From assembly GCF_013415115.1 (NCBI RefSeq), contig NZ_JACCDD010000002.1:558001-622000 (forward strand): a stretch of 64,000 nt of DNA, in the 5' to 3' direction. The notes beneath the pieces were generated by a model. The model was not told the DNA's origin and made no database searches. It saw nothing but the letters and a program-made list of their open reading frames with translations. Origin of the DNA: Vreelandella zhaodongensis. GTDB lineage: Bacteria; Pseudomonadota; Gammaproteobacteria; Pseudomonadales; Halomonadaceae. The position numbers and the translations under genes are program-made. This document shows, in pieces, positions 34,875 through 47,814 of the stretch. Position 1 is the stretch's first letter; the number at the start of each line of letters is the position of its first letter.

Positions 34875-35192
34875 GTGATAACAACTATGACGCAGTCGCT
34901 CATCCACGTTACTGGCACAACAGACGCACTTTTCGCCCTGCTTGCTTCTATACTTGCGGCAATGGCACTAGTGAGCCTTTTCACGGCTCGCCACCTCATT
35001 CGTCGTCTACTAGCCCTTAATATTCTATCCAGTGCTGTCTTTTTGCTCCTGGTGTTAACCGCTCGCACCGCTAATGGTATCGACCCGGTTCCTCATGCGT
35101 TGGTACTGACGGGGATCGTGGTCGCGGTTAGCACCACCGCGGTTGTATTAGCCCTCTATTTACGTCGCTATCGTCGGGAGCCACCATGCTAA
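34875..35192 (+). CDS. mnhC: Mrp-type Na+/H+ antiporter subunit C (NuoK-like)
   Basis: A 105-residue NuoK-like protein with three membrane segments; HLIRRLLALNILSSAVFLLL and DPVPHALVLTGIVVAVSTTA are the family blocks. The start may be GTG 34875 or ATG 34887. It is two bases after the mnhB stop and overlaps the following antiporter gene by seven bases. Confidence 0.92.
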   Translation: MITTMTQSLIHVTGTTDALFALLASILAAMALVSLFTARHLIRRLLALNILSSAVFLLLVLTARTANGIDPVPHALVLTGIVVAVSTTAVVLALYLRRYRREPPC

Positions 35193-38029
35193 TGCTCCCC
35201 TCTATCAATGCCTCTTTAGCTTTTAATACCCTCCCTGTGCTTTTGGTCATCGTGCCGCTATTACTGTCAATTGCGGCATTCACTCGCCTTTTAAGCATCC
35301 GTCATCAACTGGTGATTGGCATACCATTGATTGCGCTAGGCAATGCGACAGGGGCGTGGTTGGTCGACCATAACCTTGCCTTGGTTCTAGATGGCTGGCT
35401 ATTAGGAGGCTGGGCACTACCAATCGGTATCCGTTGGGCTCTGGAACCAACGTCATTGGTCCTGCTGACGTTAACCACGGTAGTGGCTATTGCCGCAAGC
35501 CTGTCTAGCGCAGGTGATCGAATTAAACGGCATGAATACTGGACGCTATGGTGGTTAATGTGGGCAGCACTTAACACGCTATGGCTTTCGCGAGACCTGT
35601 TTAATGTGTACGTCGCACTTGAACTGTTGTCCTTGAGTGCAGCGGGTTTGGTGGCACTGTCACCCAAAGATCCTTATGGGTTTTCCGCTCTTCGCTATGT
35701 GCTGGTGGCACTGATTGCATCGTTACTGTATCTCCTTGGGGTGGGGCTGATGTATGGCACCCATGCCACGCTGGATATCGACTTACTCAACGAGCGGGCA
35801 ACTTCTGATACGTTGCATGCTATTGCAGCACTGTGCATGACGCTCGGACTGATGATGAAAGCGGCGCTCGTGCCGTTGCACAGCTGGCTGCCCCAAGCGC
35901 ACTCGCGTGCGTCTCCTGCAGTGAGTGCGATGCTGTCAGCTGTGGTCGTCGCCGTTGCACTCTATTGGCTGTGGCAGCTGTGGCTGGGGCCATTCAAGAT
36001 GCTTTCCATGCAGCCGTTGTTTGCCTTTTTAGGCGGACTTTCGCTGTTATGGGGAGGCGTTAATGCACTTCAACAAACACAGCTGAAGCGTTTGATTGCC
36101 TATTCCACAATTTCCCAGATGGGTTACGCGCTGCTTCTCCTGAGCCTATCTACGGATGCCAGCTCCCACGCGTTAGCGCAACAGGGTGCCACGACGCTAC
36201 TGGTAGCCCATGGTTTAGCAAAAGCAGGGCTTTTTCTAGCCGCCGGCTACTTGGTTTTTTATCATCAAGGGGATCAACTCCAGCAATTCACTGGCAGCAC
36301 CTATCGGCTCCCCTGGCTTTGGGCAGGGTTTGCCCTTTGCGCAGCAAGCCTTGTAGGGCTGCCTCCCAGTGGTGGCTTTGTTGGTAAGTGGTGGTTATTT
36401 ATGGGGTTGTGGGAGCAGCAGCGCTGGCTAAGCGCCACGGTTTTTTTGCTAGGCACTCTGCTTACCGCTGGCTACTTAACCCGAGTGATCGCCATTGCGT
36501 TACGTCCAGCGCCCCTTCCGTTAGCCACAGCATGTTCTTATGCAGGGCTACTTCCGTTGCTACTCGGCTGTCTGGCGTGGGGGGTCGGTATGACATTGGT
36601 GATTCAGAATGGTTATCTTGCATTGCCTAGCATTGATCGCACCACCCGTTATTTTGCGCTCCCTGCGCTGTTGATTTGGCCATTGATACTCCTTTGGCAG
36701 TATCGGCACCCGTCACCTCCCTCGCGTTTTTTCGCTGTCATACTGTGGCTAACCGCACTATTCCATGTCATTGCTCTCACTTCTCAAGACTGGCTAACGT
36801 TTTATACCGCGCTAGCATGGTTGGGAATATTGGGTTGGCTACTCATACTTCATGGTAAGGCCAGTACAACGCCACAGGCAGGCCGAACGTATTTAGCCAT
36901 GATGCTAGTGGCTGAAGTACTTCTATTTGCGGCCACCGCCAGCATGGCGCTCCAGGGGTCGCTGGCCTTTGAAAAGGCCACCTTTGCGTCCCTATCAGTA
37001 GCCACTGCGCTACTTGTGGGAGGCGGTTTGGCCATTAAGTCAGGTGTATTGGGTGTCCATGGCTGGCTACCTATCGCTCATCCTGCGGCACCGGCGCTGG
37101 CCAGTGCGTTACTTTCTGGTGTGATGATCAAACTAGGGGTTCTAGGTGCGCTGCGCTTAACACCTGACAATGCTTCCGCTGTAACCGCTGGCGAGATGCT
37201 GTTTTACTGGGGTGTTTTAGCGGCCCTTTATGGCGGTGTGCAAGGCACTTTTTCGGGAACGCCTAAAACTGTGTTGGCGTGGTCTAGCGTCGGCCAAATA
37301 GGCCTGCTCTCTGCAGGGGTGGGCATCCTGCTACTAGTACCTGGCAATGACACACTGCGCACGCTCATCATGCTGCTGGTGATCAGCCACGGCTTGGCGA
37401 AATCAGCTCTCTTTATAGGTGCCGGGCAGTGGGGGGCACTTTCTGGCAGACAACGCCGGATCATCGGTGCTGGCATGACAATCGCTGCGCTCACACTGGT
37501 AGGCGTTCCGTTCAGTGGCGGGCTCTATATTAAAAGTTGGCTAACTTATGCCATCAGCACTCAAGGTTTCGCCGGTGAGCTGCTGACGTTTGCCAGTATC
37601 GCGACCGCAGGTGCAATGCTGCGTTATGGTTGGCTGTTACTGAAACAACCCGCCGCCGATGCCCCTTTGAATACTGCCCCCTTGGTAAGCCGTTGGCTGT
37701 GGGCAGGCTGGTGGCTACTATGTGCCAGTGCGTGGCTGGTACCACTCATATGGCAGTGGTGGTTACCCTATCCGGGTAGCTGGATGGCCGCGAACATAAA
37801 AGCACTCGGCGTCATCACCGTTAGTGGGAGCGTGGCAGTGGCTACTCTTTACCGGTGCGCTACCTTCCAGGTTAAACCAATCACGTTATCACCTCTGACT
37901 CAGTTCCCCTGGCGCCAGGCGACCCGTAGTCGGTTCGCCTGGAGGGTAGAACGCCAGCTGCGTCACTGGCCGGTGATAGGCGTCATGCTGGTTAGCGTTT
38001 CTAGCCTGTTTTTAATCATTTACCTTTGA
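35186..38029 (+). CDS. mnhD: Double-module proton-translocating antiporter subunit (fused MrpD/NuoN-like domains)
   Basis: A 947-residue, highly hydrophobic protein, about twice the length of MrpD. The first half is a complete antiporter module: YVALELLSLSAAGL with the membrane Glu, KAALVPLHSWLPQAHSRASP with Lys and His, and LKRLIAYSTISQMGYA. The second half repeats it: KSGVLGVHGWLPIAHPAAPA, then TVLAWSSVGQIGLLSAGVG, but at the position of the TM5 Glu it has TALAWLGILG. It likely replaces separate MrpA and MrpD subunits. It is the last gene of the operon. Confidence 0.87.
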   Translation: MLMLPSINASLAFNTLPVLLVIVPLLLSIAAFTRLLSIRHQLVIGIPLIALGNATGAWLVDHNLALVLDGWLLGGWALPIGIRWALEPTSLVLLTLTTVVAIAASLSSAGDRIKRHEYWTLWWLMWAALNTLWLSRDLFNVYVALELLSLSAAGLVALSPKDPYGFSALRYVLVALIASLLYLLGVGLMYGTHATLDIDLLNERATSDTLHAIAALCMTLGLMMKAALVPLHSWLPQAHSRASPAVSAMLSAVVVAVALYWLWQLWLGPFKMLSMQPLFAFLGGLSLLWGGVNALQQTQLKRLIAYSTISQMGYALLLLSLSTDASSHALAQQGATTLLVAHGLAKAGLFLAAGYLVFYHQGDQLQQFTGSTYRLPWLWAGFALCAASLVGLPPSGGFVGKWWLFMGLWEQQRWLSATVFLLGTLLTAGYLTRVIAIALRPAPLPLATACSYAGLLPLLLGCLAWGVGMTLVIQNGYLALPSIDRTTRYFALPALLIWPLILLWQYRHPSPPSRFFAVILWLTALFHVIALTSQDWLTFYTALAWLGILGWLLILHGKASTTPQAGRTYLAMMLVAEVLLFAATASMALQGSLAFEKATFASLSVATALLVGGGLAIKSGVLGVHGWLPIAHPAAPALASALLSGVMIKLGVLGALRLTPDNASAVTAGEMLFYWGVLAALYGGVQGTFSGTPKTVLAWSSVGQIGLLSAGVGILLLVPGNDTLRTLIMLLVISHGLAKSALFIGAGQWGALSGRQRRIIGAGMTIAALTLVGVPFSGGLYIKSWLTYAISTQGFAGELLTFASIATAGAMLRYGWLLLKQPAADAPLNTAPLVSRWLWAGWWLLCASAWLVPLIWQWWLPYPGSWMAANIKALGVITVSGSVAVATLYRCATFQVKPITLSPLTQFPWRQATRSRFAWRVERQLRHWPVIGVMLVSVSSLFLIIYL

Positions 38030-38048
38030 CGGCCATTTACGCAACCGC

Positions 38049-39437
38049 TTACATAGCCACATCCGATAGAATAACGGTGGCAATGCTGAAATAGATCAAT
38101 ACCCCCGAGGCATCAATAAGCGTGGTTACCAACGGAGCTGACGCGGTTGCAGGATCGACCTTGAAACGCTCTAGTACGAATGGCAGGCACATGCCGATCA
38201 TGCTGCCAAATAACACAATGGTGACCATGCTAAAGGCAACCACCATCGCCACGGCCTCGCCGCCCCTGATAACACCGATAGGCGCGACCGCAATGGCCAT
38301 CGTAAGCCCTAATGAGCCTGCCACCAGCAGTTCACGGCCAAGCATCTTACTCCAATCTTTCACACCGATATCACCAGTTGCCATACCACGTACCATCAGT
38401 GTGGCAGCCTGAGCCCCTGCGTTACCGCCACTACCAATGAGTAGTGGTAGAAAAAATACCAACGCGACTTGGGCGGCAATCGTATCTTCAAAGTAGGCAA
38501 TGCCTGCCCCTGAAAAAAGATTGGCAAACACCAATAGTACCAACCAAGTGACACGCTTGCGGTAAAGGGTCCACAACGTCACTCGGCTAACGCCATCTTC
38601 CAATTGGCCGATAGACATACCCTTGTGGATATCTTCGGTGGCTTCCGATTCGGCAACATCCATGGCGTCATCGTGGGTGACGATACCGACCATTCGGCCA
38701 TCGGCATCTAGCACGGGAAGCGCAAGTAAGTCGTAGCGAGCAACAATACGTGCAACTTCTTCCTGCTCTTCATCAACAGGTGTGCTGATGACATCTTTAA
38801 TCATGATGTCGTCAACTAATGCCCCCGGGCGGGCCACCATTAGCTGGCGCAATGACATGGTACCTATCAGTTGCCCGTCGCTATCGAGCACATAGAGCTG
38901 ATAAACCGTTTCAGCATCAGGGGCGGTTTGGCGTACCCGCATCATGGCTTGCGACACCGTCATGCCACTGGCTATTGCCACATAGTCAGAGGTCATGATG
39001 GCGCCTGCGGTACCCTCTTCATAACTCGATAGACGCTTTAAGTCTTCCCTCTCCTGGTGCGCCATACGCCGCAGTAAAGCTTCGCGGCGGTCTTCTCCAA
39101 GCAGATTAAACAAATCCGCCCGTTCATCAGAGCCCATCTCTTCGAGCAGCTTGAGCACCTGGGTATCCGACAGCTCTCCCACCACTTCAAGCTGACTTTC
39201 ACCAGGCAAATAACCCAGTACGTTGGCAGCACGCTCGGTAGAGAGAATATCGAGTATAGACAGTGCTGCAGGAAGCTGTTCGTCCTCTTCGATAAACTCT
39301 TCTAGTACTTCGCCAATATCCGCCGAGCGAATCTCGGCTAAACGCTCAGCTAATAGCGTTTTGTTTGGATCCTCTTTAACCAGCTCGTCAAGCAGCTCTG
39401 TTTTCAGTTCCTGCAAGGTTTCATCGTTCAATGACAT
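38049..39437 (-). CDS. mgtE: Magnesium transporter MgtE
   Basis: A 462-residue Mg2+ channel. Domains in order: N-terminal superhelical MgtE_N (about 30-135, LGEDRREALLRRM), paired CBS domains (140-265, SDYVAIASGMTVSQAM and IVTHDDAMDVAE) and five membrane segments (285-462) with the GSGGNAGAQAATLMVRG pore motif and DPATASAPLVTTLIDA. Acidic residues between domains sense Mg2+. It converges with the antiporter operon with only 19 bases between stops. Confidence 0.96.
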   Translation of the reverse strand: MSLNDETLQELKTELLDELVKEDPNKTLLAERLAEIRSADIGEVLEEFIEEDEQLPAALSILDILSTERAANVLGYLPGESQLEVVGELSDTQVLKLLEEMGSDERADLFNLLGEDRREALLRRMAHQEREDLKRLSSYEEGTAGAIMTSDYVAIASGMTVSQAMMRVRQTAPDAETVYQLYVLDSDGQLIGTMSLRQLMVARPGALVDDIMIKDVISTPVDEEQEEVARIVARYDLLALPVLDADGRMVGIVTHDDAMDVAESEATEDIHKGMSIGQLEDGVSRVTLWTLYRKRVTWLVLLVFANLFSGAGIAYFEDTIAAQVALVFFLPLLIGSGGNAGAQAATLMVRGMATGDIGVKDWSKMLGRELLVAGSLGLTMAIAVAPIGVIRGGEAVAMVVAFSMVTIVLFGSMIGMCLPFVLERFKVDPATASAPLVTTLIDASGVLIYFSIATVILSDVAM

Positions 39438-39542
39438 TGCTATCTCCCTGTATGCAGACGCGTATTGTGCAGCTAACGTGTTACGAACGGGTATTACCGA
39501 CGAGCTTCTCTACGCGAAAAAAGTTTCCCCATATTAGCAGAC

Positions 39543-39584
39543 AAAAAAAACGCCCCTTAAACCCTAGCGGGTTCAAGGAGCGTT
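39543..39584 (-). terminator. Intrinsic terminator of the atp operon
   Basis: On the minus strand AACGCTCCTTGAACCC and GGGTTTAAGGGGCGTT form a 16-bp stem with a four-base loop and two non-canonical pairs, followed by eight T residues (39550-39543). It lies 23 bases after atpC. Confidence 0.85.
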
Positions 39585-39606
39585 TTATTCACGCTAATGC
39601 GTGTTT

Positions 39607-40035
39607 TTAGCCTTTACCCGCCTTCTTGCGCAGTTGCTGAATCGTTCGCAACTGGGCAACAGCTTCGGCAAGTTCAGCAGCAGCGCGAGTATAATCCAGC
39701 TCTGCTGACTTCTCGTTAAAGGCTTTCAGCGCTTGCTGACGTGCTTCTTCGGCGGCGGCCTCATCGAGGTCACCGGCACGCGCCGCAGCATCTGCCAGGA
39801 TCGTCACAACATCCGGCTGGACTTCCATGAAGCCACCCGAGACAAAGAAGTTTTCTTCCTTGCCACCATCGTGGATCACGCGGATCGGGCCCGGCTTAAG
39901 CTCGGTCAGCAGCGGGGCGTGCCCCGGCAAAATGCCGAGATCACCCATAATCCCAGAAGCAACTACCTGCTCAATCTTACCTGAGAAGATAGATGCTTCA
40001 GCGCTGACGATATTGCAAGTGAAGCTATTCGCCAT
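39607..40035 (-). CDS. atpC: ATP synthase F1 epsilon subunit
   Basis: A 142-residue subunit of the central stalk that couples rotation and inhibits ATP hydrolysis. It begins [19 protein letters not shown] and contains [19 protein letters not shown], both typical; the C-terminal helical hairpin is Ala/Glu/Gln-rich. It is the last gene of the leftward atpIBEFHAGDC operon, 24 bases after atpD. Confidence 0.98.
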   Translation of the reverse strand: MANSFTCNIVSAEASIFSGKIEQVVASGIMGDLGILPGHAPLLTELKPGPIRVIHDGGKEENFFVSGGFMEVQPDVVTILADAAARAGDLDEAAAEEARQQALKAFNEKSAELDYTRAAAELAEAVAQLRTIQQLRKKAGKG

Positions 40036-40059
40036 AGCGAATCCCCCTAATGGACGGGA

Positions 40060-41508
<1,449 letters not shown>

Positions 41509-41515
41509 CTAGGCG

Positions 41516-42406
41516 TTATACGGCAGAAGCGCCGCCGACGATCTCGGAAATTTCCTGGGTGATGGCGGCCTGACGGGCCTTGTTGTATACCATCTCCAGA
41601 TCGTCGATCAGGTTGCCCGCGTTATCAGTGGCACTCTTCATAGCGATCATTCGGGCGGCCTGTTCGCACGCACCGTTTTCGACTACCGCCTGATACACCT
41701 GCGATTCGATGAATCGAACCAACAGGCTGTCTAGCAACGCCTTGGCATCCGGTTCATACAGGTAGTCCCAGCTTCCGGGACGGGCGTTTTCTTCGTCATG
41801 CTTCTCGTCTGCGCCCATATCTGACGACAGCGGAAGAATTTGGCGTACAACGGGCCGTTGCGTCATGGTATTAACAAATTCGTTATATACCACGTACAGA
41901 CGGTCTAGACGTTCATCGTCATAGGCTTCCAGCATGACCTTAACACTACCGATCAGCCCCTCAACACTTGGCGATTCCCCTAAACCACTCTTGGCGGCAA
42001 CTAAGTTACCCCCGTAGTTGCGGAAAAAAGCACCAGCTTTAGAACCGAGGGCACAGAAATCCAGCTCAGCGCCTTCCTGTTTCCAGGCCATAGCGTCTTT
42101 CAACACCGCCTTAAACAAGTTGACGTTCAAACCGCCACACAAACCACGGTCGGTAGATACCACAATGTAGCCAACGCGGCTGACGGGGCGTTCCACCATA
42201 TAGCGGTGCTGGTCTTCCTGTTCCACGTCAGCGTCTGCAATGTGAGCAACCACATTGCGGATCTGATTTGCATAGGGCTGACTGGACTTCATCAGATCTT
42301 GTGCTTTACGCATTTTAGACGCAGCTACCATTTCCATGGCGCTGGTAATCTTCTGCGTATTTTTAATGCTCCCGATCTGGGTGCGTATCTCTTTTGCAGC
42401 TGCCAT
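41516..42406 (-). CDS. atpG: ATP synthase F1 gamma subunit
   Basis: A 296-residue rotor shaft. The N-terminal coiled coil [20 protein letters not shown] and [11 protein letters not shown], the central [11 protein letters not shown] and the C-terminal [15 protein letters not shown] are diagnostic. It is a few residues longer than E. coli AtpG (287), with an insertion around 205-220 ([16 protein letters not shown]). Confidence 0.98.
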   Translation of the reverse strand: MAAAKEIRTQIGSIKNTQKITSAMEMVAASKMRKAQDLMKSSQPYANQIRNVVAHIADADVEQEDQHRYMVERPVSRVGYIVVSTDRGLCGGLNVNLFKAVLKDAMAWKQEGAELDFCALGSKAGAFFRNYGGNLVAAKSGLGESPSVEGLIGSVKVMLEAYDDERLDRLYVVYNEFVNTMTQRPVVRQILPLSSDMGADEKHDEENARPGSWDYLYEPDAKALLDSLLVRFIESQVYQAVVENGACEQAARMIAMKSATDNAGNLIDDLEMVYNKARQAAITQEISEIVGGASAV

Positions 42407-42471
42407 AGCGATCTACCCTTCGTTCGTGGCTCTCAGAAAGCATGCAAGCCCGCCCGCAGGCGGGCTGGACA

Positions 42472-44016
42472 TTACCAGCTCTGAGTCGCCTTGAACTTCT
42501 CGAGACCCGACTTCAAGCCGTCCTGAATCTCGCCGTTGTAGTCGCCGGTCTGGTTGATCTTGTCGAGCAGGTCGCCGTGTTCAGACTTCATGTAGTCGTG
42601 CAGAGCACGCTCGAAGTCCAACACTTTATCGACGCTCACATCATCCAGGTGACCTTCGTTAGCGGCGTACAGAGACAGCGCCATTTGCGCCACAGACATC
42701 GGCGAGTACTGGTTCTGCTTCATCAGCTCGGTAACGCGCTGACCATGCTCAAGTTGCTTACGCGTGGCTTCATCAAGGTCAGAGGCAAACTGCGAGAACG
42801 CCGCCAGTTCACGGTACTGAGCCAGCGCCAGACGCACGCTACCACCCAGTTTCTTGATGATTTTCGTCTGCGCTGCACCACCTACACGAGAAACCGACAG
42901 GCCTGCGTTAATCGCCGGACGGATACCGGAGTTAAACAGGTTAGTTTCCAGGAAGATCTGACCATCAGTGATCGAGATCACGTTGGTCGGTACGAACGCA
43001 GACACGTCACCACCCTGAGTTTCGATGATCGGCAGCGCGGTTAAGGAACCGGTTTTGCCTTTCACTTCACCGTTGGTGAACTTCTCTACATAGTCAACGT
43101 TAACACGAGCAGCACGCTCAAGCAGACGCGAGTGGAGGTAGAAAACGTCACCGGGATAGGCTTCACGACCCGGCGGGCGACGCAGCAGCAGGGATACCTG
43201 ACGGTATGCAACGGCTTGCTTGGACAGATCGTCATAAACGATCAGCGCGTCTTCACCACGGTCACGGAAGTACTCACCCATGGTGCAGCCAGAGTAAGCG
43301 GCCAAGAACTGCATGGGTGCCGGGTCGGCAGCGCCAGCAGCGACAACGATGGTGTGATCCATCGCGCCATGCTCTTCTAACTTGCGTACTACGTTGGCAA
43401 TGGTTGACTGTTTCTGACCAATAGCAACGTAAACACAGGTAACGCCTTTGCCCTTCTGGTTGATAATCGCATCAATAGCAATGGCGGATTTACCGATCTG
43501 GCGGTCACCGATGATTAGCTCACGCTGACCACGACCGATCGGCACCATGGCGTCGATGGACTTCAAACCAGTTTGGATTGGCTCGTCAACGGACTGACGG
43601 GTAATAACGCCAGGCGCTACTTTTTCTACCGCGTCAGTCATTTTAGCGTTGATATCGCCTTTACCGTCGATGGGGTTACCCAGCGCATCGACAACACGGC
43701 CTACCAGTTCAGGACCTACCGGTACTTCAAGGATACGACCGGTACATTGCGCGGTCATACCTTCTTGAAGTTGCAGGTAGTCACCCAGGACAACAGCACC
43801 GACGGAGTCACGCTCCAGGTTCAGTACCATGCCAAAGATGCTGTTGGGAAATTCAATCATCTCACCAAACATCGCGTCTTCGAGGCCGTGAATTTTCACG
43901 ATACCGTCGGATACGCTGACGATGGTGCCCTGATTACGGGCTTCAGATGCGACGTCAAGCTTCTCAATTCGCTGCTTGATGATGTCGCTGATCTCGGAAG
44001 GATTCAGTTGCTGCAT
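42472..44016 (-). CDS. atpA: ATP synthase F1 alpha subunit
   Basis: A 514-residue non-catalytic nucleotide-binding subunit. It starts [20 protein letters not shown], has the P-loop [13 protein letters not shown] near residue 170 and [10 protein letters not shown] near 373. Length equals the norm (513). The gene follows atpH by 16 bases and precedes atpG. Confidence 0.99.
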   Translation of the reverse strand: MQQLNPSEISDIIKQRIEKLDVASEARNQGTIVSVSDGIVKIHGLEDAMFGEMIEFPNSIFGMVLNLERDSVGAVVLGDYLQLQEGMTAQCTGRILEVPVGPELVGRVVDALGNPIDGKGDINAKMTDAVEKVAPGVITRQSVDEPIQTGLKSIDAMVPIGRGQRELIIGDRQIGKSAIAIDAIINQKGKGVTCVYVAIGQKQSTIANVVRKLEEHGAMDHTIVVAAGAADPAPMQFLAAYSGCTMGEYFRDRGEDALIVYDDLSKQAVAYRQVSLLLRRPPGREAYPGDVFYLHSRLLERAARVNVDYVEKFTNGEVKGKTGSLTALPIIETQGGDVSAFVPTNVISITDGQIFLETNLFNSGIRPAINAGLSVSRVGGAAQTKIIKKLGGSVRLALAQYRELAAFSQFASDLDEATRKQLEHGQRVTELMKQNQYSPMSVAQMALSLYAANEGHLDDVSVDKVLDFERALHDYMKSEHGDLLDKINQTGDYNGEIQDGLKSGLEKFKATQSW

Positions 44017-44032
44017 GCCATGTCCCTCAGAC

Positions 44033-44569
44033 TCAAGCGGTCAGCGCTTCGGAAAGGCGATTCAATCGACCACGTACCGAACCGTCAATGACGGTATCGC
44101 CGGCACGCAGGATGACACCGCCAATAAGCGACTTGTCTACCCGAGTAGTAATGGAGATTTCGCGATTCAGACGTTTCTTGAGCGCGTTTGCTAGCTTGGT
44201 TCGCTGTGCGGCAGTCAGCTTGTAGGCTGACACCACAGTGACGTCGATACGCTGCTCGTACTCTGCGCGAAGGTGTTCAAACTGATCAGCGATAGCGTCT
44301 AATGCCGTCAAACGACGTTGATCGGCTAACGTGGTCAGAAAACGTTTGAACGCTTCATTTGCGTTGTCTGACAGCATATCTGCTAACAGACTCGTTTTCT
44401 GTTCGCTGCTAAGTTTAGGACTACCCAACAGACCAGCAACTTGGCGATCTTTAACAATCGCTCCAGCCATTGCTAGCGACTGTGACCAAGCGTCAAGCAC
44501 CTGTTGATCGCGCGCGTATTCAAACGCCGCTTTGGCGTAAGGACGAGCGACGGTAGATTGTTCCGCCAT
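44033..44569 (-). CDS. atpH: ATP synthase F1 delta subunit
   Basis: A 178-residue peripheral stalk protein linking F1 to subunit b. [13 protein letters not shown] at the start and [20 protein letters not shown] at the end are family marks. It lies 11 bases after atpF, with GGAGGTGACCC as a strong RBS. Confidence 0.98.
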   Translation of the reverse strand: MAEQSTVARPYAKAAFEYARDQQVLDAWSQSLAMAGAIVKDRQVAGLLGSPKLSSEQKTSLLADMLSDNANEAFKRFLTTLADQRRLTALDAIADQFEHLRAEYEQRIDVTVVSAYKLTAAQRTKLANALKKRLNREISITTRVDKSLIGGVILRAGDTVIDGSVRGRLNRLSEALTA

Positions 44570-44580
44570 GGGTCACCTCC

Positions 44581-45051
44581 TTACAGTTCAGCGGCAAGCT
44601 TATCAAGCAAGTCGCGGTGCGCTTTCTCGTCAACAGAGGCTTCAAGAACACGCTCAGCGCCTACGATCGCAAGGTGAGAAACCTGCGCACGCAAATCGTC
44701 TTTCGCGCGATTAATTTCTTGCTCAATTTCAGCCCGAGCACTTGCTACCAGACGTTCGCCCTCGGCACGCGCTTGTTCACGTGCTTCTTCAATCATTTGG
44801 GCAGAGCGTTTGTTGGCTTGCTCGAGAATCTGAGATGCCTGCTCTTTGCTCTCACGCAGCGTTTGCTCTGCACGCTCTTGAGCCAGCTCAAGGTCGCGAG
44901 TAGCACGGCTAGCAGCGTCCAAGCCATCAGCAATCTTCTTTTGACGCTCGTGAAGCGCGTTGCTGATCGGAGGCCACACATACTTTATGCAAAACCAGAC
45001 AAAGATCGCGAAGGCGATCGTCTGCCCGATAAGCGTCATGTTGATATTCAC
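44581..45051 (-). CDS. atpF: ATP synthase Fo subunit b
   Basis: A 156-residue subunit of the peripheral stalk: an N-terminal membrane segment ([20 protein letters not shown]) followed by a long charged coiled coil (about residues 30-140) rich in Ala, Glu, Arg and Gln. Length equals E. coli AtpF (156). It is between atpE and atpH. Confidence 0.98.
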   Translation of the reverse strand: MNINMTLIGQTIAFAIFVWFCIKYVWPPISNALHERQKKIADGLDAASRATRDLELAQERAEQTLRESKEQASQILEQANKRSAQMIEEAREQARAEGERLVASARAEIEQEINRAKDDLRAQVSHLAIVGAERVLEASVDEKAHRDLLDKLAAEL

Positions 45052-45127
45052 AGGGATGTACCTCTGACAAATTCGTGGCGACCGGAGTGAAACAAAACCG
45101 AGCGGTTGTCCGCTCGGTCAAGCTGCA

Positions 45128-45355
45128 TTAACCGGCAACAACGAAGATCAGGTACATCGCAATACCAACACCGATCATCGGAACGGCATCAAGCAGACCG
45201 GCCATGATAAAGGTACGAGTTTGAAGCTGGTCGCTCAGCTCAGGCTGACGTGCGGTGTTGTCCAATAACTTGCCACCCAGCATAGCAAAGCCAAAGCCAG
45301 TGGTCAGGGCGCTAACACTGATAATGATGGCGGCAGCAATGTAGACGATTTCCAT
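45128..45355 (-). CDS. atpE: ATP synthase Fo subunit c
   Basis: A 75-residue proteolipid with two membrane helices forming the rotor ring. The ion-binding acidic residue is the Asp in [20 protein letters not shown]. No Na+-binding Gln/Glu/Ser pattern (such as PxxE in helix 1 with ES in helix 2) is visible, so H+ coupling is expected. GxG repeats in helix 1 (GFGFAMLGG) are present. Confidence 0.98.
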   Translation of the reverse strand: MEIVYIAAAIIISVSALTTGFGFAMLGGKLLDNTARQPELSDQLQTRTFIMAGLLDAVPMIGVGIAMYLIFVVAG

Positions 45356-45420
45356 GATAAAACTCCTGGTAGTGCGTTAGTTTCAAGGGTTTAGGGTATT
45401 ATGCAAAACGTTGCTCTAGA

Positions 45421-46257
<837 letters not shown>

Positions 46258-46263
46258 TCAGGT

Positions 46264-46659
46264 TTAAAGGGTTGACCGCTCTCGCACGAGCCAAGGTGCT
46301 AGCCAGTGCACGAGTTGGGCCACCACATAGGCGACAAAGAAAAAAGCTGGGTTTGAAGGGGGCGCTGATATCAGCACAATGGCAAATAACGCCACCGTCA
46401 AACCAAACTTGCCTGCCGCTGCTTGGTAAAAGTTCAACACGTTATGTCGAGGATGTTTCCCAGTGCGACGCAACCCTCTCCAGACAAAGTACATCGTGGG
46501 CAAAATACTGACAGCCCCCCCTAGCAATGCTGATAGTGCTGCCGACGCTCCGGACACCCCACTAGCAAGCACCACGATGGCAGCTGTTGCTGCCAACTGC
46601 GCTTGAAATAGTCTTTTAAAATTTAACGATCGGCGTCGAGCAGTAGATACGCGTTGCAT
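46264..46659 (-). CDS. atpI: ATP synthase subunit I
   Basis: A 131-residue membrane protein with four hydrophobic segments, belonging to the AtpI family that aids c-ring assembly. Sequence is weakly conserved; identity rests on position as the first gene of the operon and on GGAVSILPTMYFVWRGLRR, typical for the family. ATG 46659 is chosen; a GTG at 46668 is closer to AGGGAG than usual. Confidence 0.88.
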   Translation of the reverse strand: MQRVSTARRRSLNFKRLFQAQLAATAAIVVLASGVSGASAALSALLGGAVSILPTMYFVWRGLRRTGKHPRHNVLNFYQAAAGKFGLTVALFAIVLISAPPSNPAFFFVAYVVAQLVHWLAPWLVRERSTL

Positions 46660-46862
46660 CTTCGTCACTACTCCCTACCGGCGTAAAGCTGTCTCAGGCA
46701 ACATTGCCTTTGGTTTATCGTTTTGTCTCATCTTTCGACAAACACCGGCGGATTATAGGGAAGCGCTACCACACCTTCAACCGAAGTTGCACGGATTTCG
46801 CTTGTTTAGGCATCAACTTGCGACCAAAGGGTTAAGAAAACACCGCATCTTTCGTAAGCCTG
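46660..46862. other. parB-atpI intergenic region (probable atp promoter)
   Basis: About 200 bases without a gene, between the end of parB and the start of atpI. It should hold the atp operon promoter. A small hairpin AGGCAA-CA-TTGCCT occurs at 46696-46709. No confident -35/-10 pair is named. Confidence 0.45.
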
Positions 46863-47792
46863 CTATTTAATATGTGCCAAGATTCCATCCAGCTCTTCGA
46901 GACTGGTATAGCGAATCGTCACTTTTCCTTTGCCTTTTTGTCCATGGTCTATTGAAACAGGCGCACCTAATAGCTCACCCAGCTGCGTCTCAAGTCGTGC
47001 AACATCCGGTGTTTTGGCAGAACGCGGTTGTGCTTGGGTAGGCGCTTGGTTTGTTTGTACCTTTTTCACCAGCGCTTCAGTATCACGCACGGTCAGATCA
47101 TTATTGACCACTTCATGGGCAACTTGGCGCTGTTGGGCACTGGTAAGCGATAGTAGAGCGCGTGCATGCCCCATATCCAAATCGCCACGTTCTAGCAATG
47201 TTTGTACTTCAGGGTCTAGCGCCAGCAAACGTAATAAATTAGCGACTTGAGTACGCGATTTACCTACGGCGTCAGCAATTTGCTGTTGAGTCAGCTCAAA
47301 TTCATCGCCTAAGCGTTTTAAAGCCAGCGCTTCTTCGATGGCATTAAGGTTTTCACGCTGAATGTTTTCAATCAGTGCTAATGCAAGCGCAACTTCGTCG
47401 CTAACATCGCGAATAACCGCAGGAATGACATCTAACTCTGCTAACTGTGCAGCACGCCAACGTCGTTCACCCGCTATGATTTCATAGCGGTTTTCCCCCA
47501 CAGGGCGAACCACAATGGGCTGCATTACCCCTTGAGCACGAATGGAGTCAGCAAGCTCTTCCAACGCTTCTGGTTGGATGTCTCGGCGAGGCTGGTATTT
47601 ACCACGAGTGAGCTGGCCTAACGGTAATCTTTCAAGCCGATCAGCCCCCATTTCTGTTGATGCAACAGACGACGGTAAGGCTTCTGCACTATCAAGCGTT
47701 ACACCACCGGTAATATCTAAACTGTCACGACGACGGGCGCCCGCACCAATCAGGGCATCCAGGCCACGTCCTAGCGCGCGTTTACGCGTCAT
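46863..47792 (-). CDS. parB: Chromosome partitioning protein ParB
   Basis: A 309-residue CTPase/DNA-binding protein that loads on parS sites and helps segregate chromosomes. It begins RALGRGLDALIGAG, has the Noc/ParB core GKYQPRRDIQPEALEELADS, the GERRWRAAQLA nucleotide motif, the HTH LTQQQIADAVGKSRTQVANL, and a C-terminal dimerisation segment. It is 22 bases after parA. No exact parS consensus was seen in this window. Confidence 0.98.
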   Translation of the reverse strand: MTRKRALGRGLDALIGAGARRRDSLDITGGVTLDSAEALPSSVASTEMGADRLERLPLGQLTRGKYQPRRDIQPEALEELADSIRAQGVMQPIVVRPVGENRYEIIAGERRWRAAQLAELDVIPAVIRDVSDEVALALALIENIQRENLNAIEEALALKRLGDEFELTQQQIADAVGKSRTQVANLLRLLALDPEVQTLLERGDLDMGHARALLSLTSAQQRQVAHEVVNNDLTVRDTEALVKKVQTNQAPTQAQPRSAKTPDVARLETQLGELLGAPVSIDHGQKGKGKVTIRYTSLEELDGILAHIK

Positions 47793-47814
47793 TCGCTTCC
47801 CCTCGTACTGTACG

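Noticed and set aside
43573-44091. Long open frame antisense to atpA/atpH
   Set aside because: It lies entirely opposite strongly conserved ATP synthase genes and shows no family resemblance; a coding shadow.
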